This document shows positions 1 through 9,439 of a stretch of DNA of 64,000 nucleotides, one piece after another (within the stretch, counting starts at the first letter, position 1; the number at the start of each line of letters is the position of its first letter). Origin of the DNA: JALNZU01 sp964463695 (GTDB lineage Bacteria; Bacteroidota; Bacteroidia; Bacteroidales; F082); contig CAYXCZ010000015.1 of assembly GCA_964463695.1 (NCBI GenBank), forward strand, positions 34,218 to 98,217, written 5' to 3'. The notes below the pieces were generated by a model. The model did not search any database. It was not told where the DNA came from and worked only from the letters and a program-made list of their open reading frames with translations. The translations under genes were made by a program, and so were the position numbers.

Positions 1-627
1 CTTTCGGAAGAGGATATGCACCTGTTAAAAACCAATATGTTAAAAACTGCCCAGTCATCTTATTTTCTTCTTGAGAATCTCCTATCATGGGCACAGTTAC
101 AGCAAAACAAAATGACTGTGAATTCGGGTGCAATTCAACTTGCACAATTGATAAAGAATACATTAACAGAAAGTAAGTCGGTCGCGAATTCAAAGAAAAT
201 ACAATTTCACTTTGACTTCGAAGGCGAACTGAACATCACCGGCGATCTGTTTATGTTGCAAACTGTATTCAGAAACCTCTTAATGAATGCAATCAAGTTT
301 AGTCATCCTTCAGGAATCATAACAGTAGAATTGGATAAGCTGGGAAAAGATTTTATTTCTATTCGGTTCATTGATAATGGCTTAGGCATGGATGAGTCTA
401 CAGTTAACTCGTTATTTACTGATAACGTTCAACGAATCTCGGGTACTGGAGGCGAAACTGGCATAGGATTAGGTCTGTTGCTAGTCAATGAGTTTGTAGA
501 TCTTCACAAAGGAACAATTCATGTTTCGAGTAAAATTGGAAAAGGGACAACCTTTGAGATTTTATTGCCATCAGAATCCAATCCACTTGCTCAATCAATC
601 GAAATGAACCCTAATAAACAGTATTAA
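1..627 (+). CDS. Sensor histidine kinase, C-terminal part (5' end outside window)
   Basis: The reading frame is open back to base 1, so the gene begins before the window and the first Met (base 16) is not a true start. What is visible is the second helix of the dimerisation domain (a LLSWAQLQ segment) followed by a complete HATPase_c domain: N box NLLMNAIKF, G1 box DNGLGMD, G2 box GIGLGLLL and a closing GTTFEILLP. The phospho-acceptor His box lies upstream and is not seen. The catalytic half resembles those of the kinases at 3638 and 9440 (the same NEF/KEFV-D/E-LH-K/H-GTI pattern after the G2 box), so these are paralogues. It is the first visible gene of a same-strand series of signalling genes. 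Input domains and partner are unknown. Confidence 0.93.
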   Translation, partial: LSEEDMHLLKTNMLKTAQSSYFLLENLLSWAQLQQNKMTVNSGAIQLAQLIKNTLTESKSVANSKKIQFHFDFEGELNITGDLFMLQTVFRNLLMNAIKFSHPSGIITVELDKLGKDFISIRFIDNGLGMDESTVNSLFTDNVQRISGTGGETGIGLGLLLVNEFVDLHKGTIHVSSKIGKGTTFEILLPSESNPLAQSIEMNPNKQY

Positions 628-678
628 AATGTTATAAAGTTTTATTTGATTACTATTTCAACCTTAGTAAAAAACAAA

Positions 679-3594
679 ATGAAAAAGAAAGAATCAAACA
701 CAAACCAAAAAGGAGCTCAGTATATAGCCGGAATAGGTGCATCTGCAGGTGGCCTCGAAGCATTACAGGAGTTTTTTAAGGCCGTGCCTCTGAAGACAGG
801 TATTGGTTTTGTTGTCATTCAGCATCTTTCGCCTGATTATAAAAGTTTGATGGATGAACTACTTGCCAGATATACCAAGTTGCCGATTTTGAAGGCTGAC
901 GATGGGATGTTGGTTGAACCGGATAAGGTTTATCTGATACCGGCAAGAAAAAATTTGTCGATTTTTCATGGAAGACTCATGCTCGAAGATCAGGGTGCAC
1001 GCAACGGAATCATCCTGCCAATAGATATTTTTTTCAGATCTTTAGCAAAAGACATTGAAAAACGAGCCATTGGAATTATACTTTCAGGTACTGGAAGTGA
1101 TGGTACTCTTGGCACACGGGCGATAAAAGAAGCCGGTGGAATGGTAATGGCACAAGACGAACGCACTGCAAAGTTTGACGGCATGCCACGAAGTTGTATC
1201 TCAACTGGCTTGGTAGATTACATTTTACCTCCGGCTGAAATGCCTGATGCGTTGTATAATTTTATTAAACATCCCTTTGTTGAAAAGGCAAAAAATACTG
1301 ATGCAGTTCTCACAGGAGACGAAGATGGATTAAGGAAAATTTTGATGACACTTCGCGATTTCAGCGGAACTGATTTTTCTTATTACAAGGAAAATACCAT
1401 CCTTAGGCGTCTCGAACGAAGGTTGAGCATCAACAGGTTTGAACGTTTGGAAGATTATTACAATTTACTGACAAATTCCGATAAGGAAAAAGAAACGCTC
1501 TACCGTGAACTGCTTATTGGAGTGACACGTTTCTTTCGCGATGAGCCTGCTTTTGAAGTGATTAATAATAACATTCTGCCAAATCTTCTGGATGGCTCAA
1601 AAAAAGAAATCCGGATATGGTCAGCGGGCTGTTCCACTGGAGAGGAAGTTTATTCCTTAGCGATGATCATACGTAGCTATTTGGATGGCAAACACTTAAA
1701 TGTTGAGGTGAAAATATTTGCTACAGATATTGATAAGCATTCATTGGAATATGCCGGACAAGGTATTTACCCTGAGAGTATTGTCAGTGATGTGGATCCT
1801 GTTTTGTTGTCACGGTACTTTACAAAACGTGAAAATGGATTTCAAATTAGTGAGTCTATCCGAAAAATGGCAATTTTCGCAACACATAATGTGTTAAAAG
1901 ATCCTCCTTTCTCTAAATTAGATCTTATAGTATGTAGAAACCTGTTTATTTATTTTAAGCCTGACAGTCAAGCATTTGTGCTTAATTTATTTCGACTGGC
2001 ACTCAAATCTGGTGGATATCTTTTCATGGGTAGCAGCGAAACTCTTGGAGTTTACACTGAGGCTTTTGATGTTGTAAACACAAAGCACAAAGTTTATCAG
2101 AAAAAAACAGGCTATGTATCCAATCTTGGTAAGGAATTGCCAGGATCATTCGTATTCAGAAAATCAGAATCCCTAACCAATAATGCGGCAGGACAAAAAC
2201 GTTTTCCACGAAAAGACCAATTAACAGACAAAGTCCTGGAGCGTATGTTGCCTCCTTCCATTGTATTCGATGACAAATTGAATGTAATTCAAGTTATTAA
2301 TGACATCAACCCATATTTGGAGTTAAAACCAGGAAAGTTCAGCCAAAGTTTAACCAACTTACTTCCTACTGATTTGATTGTGGTTATTAATAATATGGTG
2401 CGACGCTTAAAGGCTCAGAAAGAAATTATCGCATTTGAAGGGGTCAAGATACTGAAGGCTGAAAAAACTTTCAAAGTGAATATCGAAGGAAGGTTACTGC
2501 TCGAGGATGGCGAAAATTATACTTTTATAGTTTCTTTCTTTGATATTGAACAAGTTGAAACAGTGCGAGAAAGCCGGAATGTTGTTAACTTTGAAACCCA
2601 GATAAAGGATCAACTCTCTGAATTGCAGTATGAACTGCAGTTTACCAAAGAAAGCTTGCAGGCAACTGTTGAAGAACTTGAGACATCAAATGAGGAATTG
2701 CAGGCGTCAAATGAAGAGCTTATAGCCTCCAACGAGGAGCTCCAAAGTACCAATGAAGAACTGCAATCAGTCAATGAAGAGTTGTATACTGTTAATTCTG
2801 AATATCAAAGTAAGATTGAGGAACTTACGCAACTCAATAATGATATTAATAACTTATTGAATAATACCGAGATAGCTGCATTATACCTGGATAGTAAAAT
2901 GTGTATCCGAAAATTCACACCCAGTTTTGCTCGTATCAGCAAATTGATGGAGTTTGATATTGGACGACCTGTCAGACAACTTGCAACTGCGTTTGTTTAT
3001 CCTGATTTTCTCAGTGATATTAGTAATGTTCAATTGAAACTACAGTCAATTGAAAAGGAAATTATTACAGACTCGAATGAGCTTTTTTTGTTGCGTATTG
3101 TACCTTACAGAACAGATTTCCATGCAGTTGATGGTATTTTGGTTACTATGGTAAACATTATGAGTCTTCAAAACGAACGAGTCAAGTTAAAACTGTCAAA
3201 CCAGCGTCTTCAAGGCGCTCTCGAAATGGGTCACATGGCATGGTGGGAATGGAATATTGAAACAGGTGTCGTCAATATGCATGAAAATAAGGCAATTATG
3301 CTCGGTTATACCTATGATGAGTTTCCTAAAAATGTTTATAAAGTTTGCGAGCTCATTCATCCTGATGATTATAACCGCACGATGGATGAGATGCGAAGCC
3401 ATTTGAAAGGTGAAAAACCAAAATATGACGTTCAATACCGTATAAAAACTAAAAGTGGACGTTATAAGTGGTATTGGGATAAAGGCGGAATAGTTGAAAG
3501 AGATGCCACCGGAAAGCCACTAAAATTGATAGGTTTGGTAATTGATATCAGCGATTTGAAAGCTTTGCAATTAAGTATGGGTGAAAACTCCTGA
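679..3594 (+). CDS. CheB-CheR-PAS fusion protein (methylesterase/methyltransferase-like signalling protein)
   Basis: About 971 aa from the ATG at 679; a TTG at 646 would add 11 residues and is less likely. Residues ~15-200 are a CheB methylesterase domain with the catalytic triad visible: Ser22 in GASAGG, His49 in QHLSPD and Asp141 in SGTGSDG. Residues ~215-480 are a CheR-type methyltransferase with the SAM-binding segment SAGCSTGEE near 312. A long heptad coiled coil built of repeated NEEL units (~645-720) follows, then a PAS-like domain and a final PAS_3 domain from ~849. There is no receiver and no kinase domain. No chemoreceptor, CheA or CheW is nearby, so it probably modifies or scaffolds non-chemotaxis signalling proteins, plausibly the kinases beside it. 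Domain calls are secure; the target is inferred. Confidence 0.93.
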   Translation: MKKKESNTNQKGAQYIAGIGASAGGLEALQEFFKAVPLKTGIGFVVIQHLSPDYKSLMDELLARYTKLPILKADDGMLVEPDKVYLIPARKNLSIFHGRLMLEDQGARNGIILPIDIFFRSLAKDIEKRAIGIILSGTGSDGTLGTRAIKEAGGMVMAQDERTAKFDGMPRSCISTGLVDYILPPAEMPDALYNFIKHPFVEKAKNTDAVLTGDEDGLRKILMTLRDFSGTDFSYYKENTILRRLERRLSINRFERLEDYYNLLTNSDKEKETLYRELLIGVTRFFRDEPAFEVINNNILPNLLDGSKKEIRIWSAGCSTGEEVYSLAMIIRSYLDGKHLNVEVKIFATDIDKHSLEYAGQGIYPESIVSDVDPVLLSRYFTKRENGFQISESIRKMAIFATHNVLKDPPFSKLDLIVCRNLFIYFKPDSQAFVLNLFRLALKSGGYLFMGSSETLGVYTEAFDVVNTKHKVYQKKTGYVSNLGKELPGSFVFRKSESLTNNAAGQKRFPRKDQLTDKVLERMLPPSIVFDDKLNVIQVINDINPYLELKPGKFSQSLTNLLPTDLIVVINNMVRRLKAQKEIIAFEGVKILKAEKTFKVNIEGRLLLEDGENYTFIVSFFDIEQVETVRESRNVVNFETQIKDQLSELQYELQFTKESLQATVEELETSNEELQASNEELIASNEELQSTNEELQSVNEELYTVNSEYQSKIEELTQLNNDINNLLNNTEIAALYLDSKMCIRKFTPSFARISKLMEFDIGRPVRQLATAFVYPDFLSDISNVQLKLQSIEKEIITDSNELFLLRIVPYRTDFHAVDGILVTMVNIMSLQNERVKLKLSNQRLQGALEMGHMAWWEWNIETGVVNMHENKAIMLGYTYDEFPKNVYKVCELIHPDDYNRTMDEMRSHLKGEKPKYDVQYRIKTKSGRYKWYWDKGGIVERDATGKPLKLIGLVIDISDLKALQLSMGENS

Positions 3595-3637
3595 ACTAAT
3601 AAACTCCAGATGACTAAAACAACAAAATATTTACATT

Positions 3638-5659
3638 ATGACACAAGATAAAGACCAATTGAAAAGCCGGATCAATGATGTTCTAAGTAATAAAAACGAG
3701 TCATTAAACATGGCTTATACAAAATCGCTTGAAGAACTTGTTGAGGATTTGAAGATTTATCAATATGAGCTGGAATTTCAGAATGATGAGTTGTTGAGGA
3801 TTCAGTTCGACCTTGAAAACTCACGAAACTCATACGAACAGCTTTTTCAATATGCTCCTGTTGGTTATGCGATTATCGACGAAAATTACAGGATTGTTAA
3901 GAGCAATCAGTTGTTTAATACCTTGTTTGAAGAAAAACTTATAGAAAAGCCTGACCTCGATATAAGAAAATTGATTGCTGCGGGATCTCAGGATCTTTTT
4001 TATCATTTCTCGAAAAGGCTACTTAAATACAAAGATGCTGAAACAGTCGAAATTGAAATGATTCCTTTCAAAGGTAAGTCGGTTTTTATGCAGGTAACAG
4101 GAAATATATTTGTGTCTAATGGCCAATATATGAGTCGCTTATCATTTCAGAATGTGACTGAGCAAAAAGCGATGATACAAGCATTAGCGAAAAGCGAATT
4201 CGAGAAACGTACTATAACGGATAATATGACCGATATGGTTGTTGTTAGCGAGCCTGATGGAAAAATTCGCTATGTTTCACCTTCGATAAAATTATTTGGA
4301 TTTACACAAGCAGATTATATGGGTAAATCAATATTCGATTTTGTTCATCCATCGGATATTGATTCAGTACTTGAATCCTTTCAAAATGCTGTCGGACAAC
4401 TTCGAAATGATACAGTTGTGTTTCGTTTATTAAATAAATCAAAAGGTTTTATGTGGGTTGAAACCTCTGGCAGTTTAGTACTAAACGAGATGCAGGAAAT
4501 TGAAAGTGCTGTTTTTGTTGTAAGGAACATCGAAGAAAAGAAAAAGTCTGAAAACGAACTTAAATATACCCGGAATTTACTCGAACAGGTTGGCCATATG
4601 GCTCAAATAGGCGCATGGGAACTTGAACTTTCTACTGATAAACTTTTCTGGTCGAACGTTATACGTAACATTTTTGAAATCTCAGACGACTATCAGCCAA
4701 GCCTTACTGATGCAATTAACTTTTATTTGGAAGGTTCGGATAGAGATGCTATAACAAAGGCTGTTGCTGAAGCTATTGAAAACAGGAAAGCGTTTGATTT
4801 GGAACTTCAGATTAAAACATCAAAATCGAATGTAATTTGGGTTAGGTCGATGGGCTTACCAATCTATACCGATAACAAATTGACACATATCAGGGGGTTG
4901 TTTCAGAATGTCAACGAAAAGAAATTGAGTGAAATTCGTTTGACAACTTTTTCGGAAGAATTGCAGGAAATCAATCGAACAAAAGATAAGATGTTTTCAA
5001 TCCTGGCACACGACCTTCGATCACCATTCAATGCGTTTTTGAACCTGACGCAATTACTGGACGAAGAAATAGAAACCTTCTCTAAAAGTGAGATAAAGCA
5101 TATCACAAAAACGATTTATAGTAGTGCAATAAATCTCAACTCTTTGATTGAAAATCTATTAGAATGGTCTCGATTACAAAGAGGATTGCTTAAGCCAGTT
5201 CTCGCAGTACATGTTGTAAGGGAAACAATTCAAAATGTGGTTGATTCGTTATCGGAGAGTGCTGCTAATAAAACATTGAATATAACCATAGAAGCTAATG
5301 AAAGATTCATTGCCCGTTATGATAAAGGCATGCTGTCGACCGTCATTAGAAATCTTACTTCCAATGCCATAAAATTCACGCCAAGGAACGGCACAATTCA
5401 AATTAATGTTGAACAGGAAGAAACTCATTTCACAGTCGATATAATGGATTCAGGCATTGGTGTCCCTTCCGAGATTCGTACTTTCTTGTTCGAAATCAAC
5501 GATTTAAAAAGCAGAAACGGTACTGATGGTGAAAAAAGCAGTGGATTAGGTCTTATGATTTGTAAAGAGTTTGTTGAACTCCATCATGGAACTATTTGGT
5601 TGAAAGAAAGCAATGAAAAGGGTAGTTGTTTTAGTTTTAAAATACCCATAATTATGTGA
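3638..5659 (+). CDS. PAS-domain sensor histidine kinase
   Basis: 673 aa, starting at an ATG 44 bases after the CheB-CheR fusion. The N-terminal ~65 residues form a predicted coiled coil (YQYELEFQNDEL). Three PAS domains follow (about 70-175, 190-305 and 310-430). The DHp domain has its His in ILAHDLRSP (about residue 458) and is followed by a HATPase_c domain with N box TSNAIKF, G1 DSGIGVP and G2 SSGLGLM. There are no membrane segments, so it is a cytoplasmic sensor. No receiver domain is present and no cognate regulator is adjacent, so phosphotransfer probably goes to a separate receiver protein. PAS ligands cannot be deduced. Confidence 0.94.
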   Translation: MTQDKDQLKSRINDVLSNKNESLNMAYTKSLEELVEDLKIYQYELEFQNDELLRIQFDLENSRNSYEQLFQYAPVGYAIIDENYRIVKSNQLFNTLFEEKLIEKPDLDIRKLIAAGSQDLFYHFSKRLLKYKDAETVEIEMIPFKGKSVFMQVTGNIFVSNGQYMSRLSFQNVTEQKAMIQALAKSEFEKRTITDNMTDMVVVSEPDGKIRYVSPSIKLFGFTQADYMGKSIFDFVHPSDIDSVLESFQNAVGQLRNDTVVFRLLNKSKGFMWVETSGSLVLNEMQEIESAVFVVRNIEEKKKSENELKYTRNLLEQVGHMAQIGAWELELSTDKLFWSNVIRNIFEISDDYQPSLTDAINFYLEGSDRDAITKAVAEAIENRKAFDLELQIKTSKSNVIWVRSMGLPIYTDNKLTHIRGLFQNVNEKKLSEIRLTTFSEELQEINRTKDKMFSILAHDLRSPFNAFLNLTQLLDEEIETFSKSEIKHITKTIYSSAINLNSLIENLLEWSRLQRGLLKPVLAVHVVRETIQNVVDSLSESAANKTLNITIEANERFIARYDKGMLSTVIRNLTSNAIKFTPRNGTIQINVEQEETHFTVDIMDSGIGVPSEIRTFLFEINDLKSRNGTDGEKSSGLGLMICKEFVELHHGTIWLKESNEKGSCFSFKIPIIM

Positions 5660-5715
5660 GTTAAAGTTTATAATTATACAACCAACAACAAAAGCAAAAC
5701 TTTAATTGATTGCAT

Positions 5716-8700
5716 ATGAAAAAGATAGATATATATTTGAACAGGTGTAAGGTCTTTAGAATAAAATTCCCGACCCAATACCTTGTGCTTCTGGTGATTT
5801 CATTGTCATGGATTTCAGCTAAGGGTCATACCGACACCGTTTGGAACTACACGTCAAATAAAAAAATTCTTGTAAGCGGAGATCATTACTATCCTCCTTT
5901 TGAATTTTTAAACGAAAATGGTCAACCAGATGGATTTAATGTTGAAATATTTCGTTTAATTGCATCAAACCTTGGCTTAAACTATGAACTACAACTTCTT
6001 CCGTGGGATCAGGTAAGAACAAAAGCCGAAAATAATGAAATTGATGTCGTTATGGGCTTAATGATCTCGCCTGAGCGTGCACAGAAACTCATTTTTGGGA
6101 CGCCACACAGCATTATGACACATGGTATCTTTTCCAATAAGTCACGTTTATATACGAATCTTAGTGACCTTAAAGGTAAAAAGATTGGTGTGCAGAAGAG
6201 CGACTTTATGCACGATTACCTGTTGATGAATCAGTTTGACACAGAAATAATAGCTGTTGATTCACAACTTGATGCATTGGTTATGGTTGAAAGTGGAGCA
6301 TGTGATGCTGCATTGATTGGTAATTTTCAAGGAGCTCATCTTATTAAAAAATATCACCTGAATCAAGTTGTTCTAACATCAAACAACATTGAACCAAAAC
6401 CTTACGGAATGGCTGTAAATAAGGGTAATGAACAGTTATTATCTGCATTGAATACCGGTCTTTTACACTTGAAGGTGAACGGCGACTATGACAGACTTTA
6501 TAATAAGTGGTTTGGGGTTTATGAAAAGCAGCTTTTTTACAAAGAGGCGCTTCCTTATGGTCTTGGTATACTGGTATTTGTACTGGTTCTTGGGTTTTTT
6601 ATCGTTATATTAAGATGGAGGATAAAAACCGTTACTTCCTCACTTCGGGAAAGCGAAGAGAAGTTCCGCTTGCTCGTACAGAATCAAAATGATTTGATTG
6701 TCAAAGTTGATATTCAAGGCAGGTTAACATATGTAAGTCCTTCATATTGCACTTACTTTGGGAAAACAGAAGACGAGCTGCTCAATAATAATTTTATGCC
6801 GCTTGTTCATGAAGATGACCAGCTTTCTACACAGCACGCTTTATCACGTCTGACAAAAACGAACATACATATTGTACATGAACAGCGTGCCATGTCAGTA
6901 AAAGGTTGGAGATGGATCGTATGGTCTGATACTGCAATTTTGGATGATAACGGTGAAATTAAAGAAATCATTGGTGTTGGAAGGGATATTACAGCTCAAA
7001 AAGAGGCTGAAATAGCTCTGAAAGTAAGCGATGAACGCCTGATTCGATTATTGGATCAGGCAACCAATATTGCTGTTCAGGGTTACGATTTGAATGGTAA
7101 TGTTTTGTATTGGAACAATGCAAGTACTCAACTATATGGGTATGAACCTGAAGAAGCCATTGGTAAAAATCTAATTGATCTTATCATACCCGAGGAATTA
7201 GTTGATAAAGTTAAGTCGGATGTTCAAAAAATGGTTGATCACGGGGTACGAAATTTCTCAGAGGAATTGTTGCTTAAGCACAAAACAGGTCGAAGAGTTC
7301 CTGTGTTTTCAAACCATTCGATTATTGAGATACCCGGAAAAAAGAAGGAATTGTTTTGTATCGATATAGATCTTAGTCAACATATAGAGGATCAGACTAT
7401 TATCCAAAAAACCAATGGTCAACTTAAAGCTATTTTCGAAAATAGCTTTAATATTTTTGTTTTTCTTGATAACGAGGGCAGGTTGTTGCTTTACAACCAA
7501 ACAGCTGTTAAGTTTGCTTCTGACATATTACAAGTTGTAGTTGCGAAAGGAGAAAAATTGTTTAATCTCATTGGCAAGGATCAACGTGAAGATTTTAGAA
7601 ATAGCTTTCTGAAGGCGGTACAGGGACAATCAGTTTATGAGGAACTTTTGATATTTGGGAAGAATAATAAAAAGTATTGGTTCAATATTCATCTGTCTCC
7701 TATGTTTGATGAAAATGGCAAAGTTGAAGGTGTAGTAATGATTGGCAGCGACATTACCACTCAGCACATGTCAAAGCTCGTCCAACGGATGCTATTTAAT
7801 ATCACCAATGCTGTGAGTATAACCACCGATTTGTCTTCATTGCTTTATGTGATAAAAAGCGAATTAAGCAGCCTGATTGACTCTTCTAACATGTTTATCG
7901 CTTTTTACGATGAAGCGAATGGTATTTTATCAACGCTCGAAGAGGATACTTCCATCGAGCAAATTTCATCCTGGAAAGCTGAAAATTCACTTAGTGGAAT
8001 GGTTGTCAAAGGACAGAGATCCTTGTTGCTCACAAACAGTCAAATACAGCAACTTGAAAATGATGGCTTTATCAAAAGGGTTGGAATACCATCAAAAGTT
8101 TGGTTGGGAGTACCTTTAAAATCAGATGGGAAAACGATAGGTGTTTTGGCAGTGCAAAGCTATGAAAATGAGCATGCTTATGATGGCTCGAGTGTCGAAT
8201 TGATGGAGTTTATAAGTGGGCAAATAAGTCAGGTGATTAAACGTCAGCAGGATTTGATTACGCTGATTGATGCAAAACGAAAAGCAGAAGAAAGCGACCA
8301 ATTGAAAACATCTTTCCTTAACAACCTTTCTCATGAAATACGTACTCCGTTAAATTGTATGCTTGGTCTTACTGATATGATAGTTACGGATGAGTTTACT
8401 CCTGAAGAAAAAGAGACCTATAACAAACTTATTGTTCAGAACGGTCAGCAACTTACTTCCATAATTAACGATACCGTCAATATGGCTACTTTGGAGGCAG
8501 GACAAGAAAAGTTGTTTCTCTCAGATGTGAATCTGGAGAATGAACTTGCCTTGATTTTTCAAAAATATATAGAGTTTTTTACGGAGAAGAGTATTCAGTT
8601 TACCGTTGATTTCGACCTCCATTCAAACCCATTTTGGATTAAAGCAGATAAAACCAAGCTAAATGATATTATATCAAAACTACTCGATAATGCTTTGAAA

Positions 8701-9411
8701 TACACCGATGAAGGTTTCGTTAAATTAAGTGTATCCATACAGGATCAAGCAGTTAAATTTCTGGTAACCGATACTGGAATTGGAATTGACCCTGCTTTTC
8801 ATTCAGTAATTTTTGAACCTTTTAGGAAGATTGAGACTGACATTCAACGTATTTACAGAGGTAATGGACTTGGCTTAAGCATCGTTAATTCGTATGTACA
8901 AATGATGGGCGGTACGGTTTGGGTAGAATCTGAAATAGGAAAAGGTTCAGTATTCGGTTTTCTCCTTCCCGTTAGTCTGTCTGATACATTGATTGAATCT
9001 GCAAATTCGTTGTTGGTCCCTGCTTATGATAGTGATACAAAGCCTGTCATATTAATTGCTGAGGATGAAGATCATAACATGGAGTTTTTAAAATCAGTAA
9101 CTAAAGGTTTGGATATTAAAGTTTTGGAGGCACACAACGGACTTGAAGTTTTACATTATTTCGAAAAAAATATTCACATCGACCTCGTTCTCATGGATCT
9201 GAAGATGCCGGTTTTAAGCGGATATGATGCCGCATCACGTCTGAGGAGCAAAGGAATTGATGTCCCAATTATTGCTGTTACTGCTTACGCCCTCACTGGT
9301 GATGAAGAAAAAGCTATTGCTGCAGGTTGTGATGACTACCTGGCTAAACCCTTTTCAAGGGAAAAAATTCTGACAATGATGCAGCTTTATGTGCAGCTGA
9401 ATGAAAAGTAG
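5716..9411 (+). CDS. Hybrid histidine kinase with periplasmic solute-binding sensor domain
   Basis: About 1231 aa from the ATG at 5716; a TTG six bases earlier is a weaker start. The N-terminus is a signal/anchor segment. It is followed by a type-3 solute-binding domain (~50-275; the LVSGDHYYPPFEF opening is typical) and one membrane helix (~278-302). Then come three PAS domains, a GAF domain (~700-850), a DHp domain with His873 in NLSHEIRTP, a HATPase_c domain (G1 DTGIGID, G2 GNGLGLS) and a C-terminal receiver with Asp1161 in LMDLKMP and the conserved Lys in LAKPF. The architecture parallels BvgS/EvgS-type sensors, in which a Venus-flytrap domain binds a small solute outside the cytoplasm. 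The internal receiver implies a phosphorelay, but no Hpt domain is visible in this window. The ligand is unknown, although the fold often binds amino acids. Confidence 0.95.
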   Translation: MKKIDIYLNRCKVFRIKFPTQYLVLLVISLSWISAKGHTDTVWNYTSNKKILVSGDHYYPPFEFLNENGQPDGFNVEIFRLIASNLGLNYELQLLPWDQVRTKAENNEIDVVMGLMISPERAQKLIFGTPHSIMTHGIFSNKSRLYTNLSDLKGKKIGVQKSDFMHDYLLMNQFDTEIIAVDSQLDALVMVESGACDAALIGNFQGAHLIKKYHLNQVVLTSNNIEPKPYGMAVNKGNEQLLSALNTGLLHLKVNGDYDRLYNKWFGVYEKQLFYKEALPYGLGILVFVLVLGFFIVILRWRIKTVTSSLRESEEKFRLLVQNQNDLIVKVDIQGRLTYVSPSYCTYFGKTEDELLNNNFMPLVHEDDQLSTQHALSRLTKTNIHIVHEQRAMSVKGWRWIVWSDTAILDDNGEIKEIIGVGRDITAQKEAEIALKVSDERLIRLLDQATNIAVQGYDLNGNVLYWNNASTQLYGYEPEEAIGKNLIDLIIPEELVDKVKSDVQKMVDHGVRNFSEELLLKHKTGRRVPVFSNHSIIEIPGKKKELFCIDIDLSQHIEDQTIIQKTNGQLKAIFENSFNIFVFLDNEGRLLLYNQTAVKFASDILQVVVAKGEKLFNLIGKDQREDFRNSFLKAVQGQSVYEELLIFGKNNKKYWFNIHLSPMFDENGKVEGVVMIGSDITTQHMSKLVQRMLFNITNAVSITTDLSSLLYVIKSELSSLIDSSNMFIAFYDEANGILSTLEEDTSIEQISSWKAENSLSGMVVKGQRSLLLTNSQIQQLENDGFIKRVGIPSKVWLGVPLKSDGKTIGVLAVQSYENEHAYDGSSVELMEFISGQISQVIKRQQDLITLIDAKRKAEESDQLKTSFLNNLSHEIRTPLNCMLGLTDMIVTDEFTPEEKETYNKLIVQNGQQLTSIINDTVNMATLEAGQEKLFLSDVNLENELALIFQKYIEFFTEKSIQFTVDFDLHSNPFWIKADKTKLNDIISKLLDNALKYTDEGFVKLSVSIQDQAVKFLVTDTGIGIDPAFHSVIFEPFRKIETDIQRIYRGNGLGLSIVNSYVQMMGGTVWVESEIGKGSVFGFLLPVSLSDTLIESANSLLVPAYDSDTKPVILIAEDEDHNMEFLKSVTKGLDIKVLEAHNGLEVLHYFEKNIHIDLVLMDLKMPVLSGYDAASRLRSKGIDVPIIAVTAYALTGDEEKAIAAGCDDYLAKPFSREKILTMMQLYVQLNEK

Positions 9412-9439
9412 AAAATATAAAATTGATTAGCCAAATATC

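Noticed and set aside
16..18. ATG at 16 as the start of the first kinase
   Set aside because: The frame is open to base 1 and lies inside a kinase dimerisation helix; the gene continues upstream.
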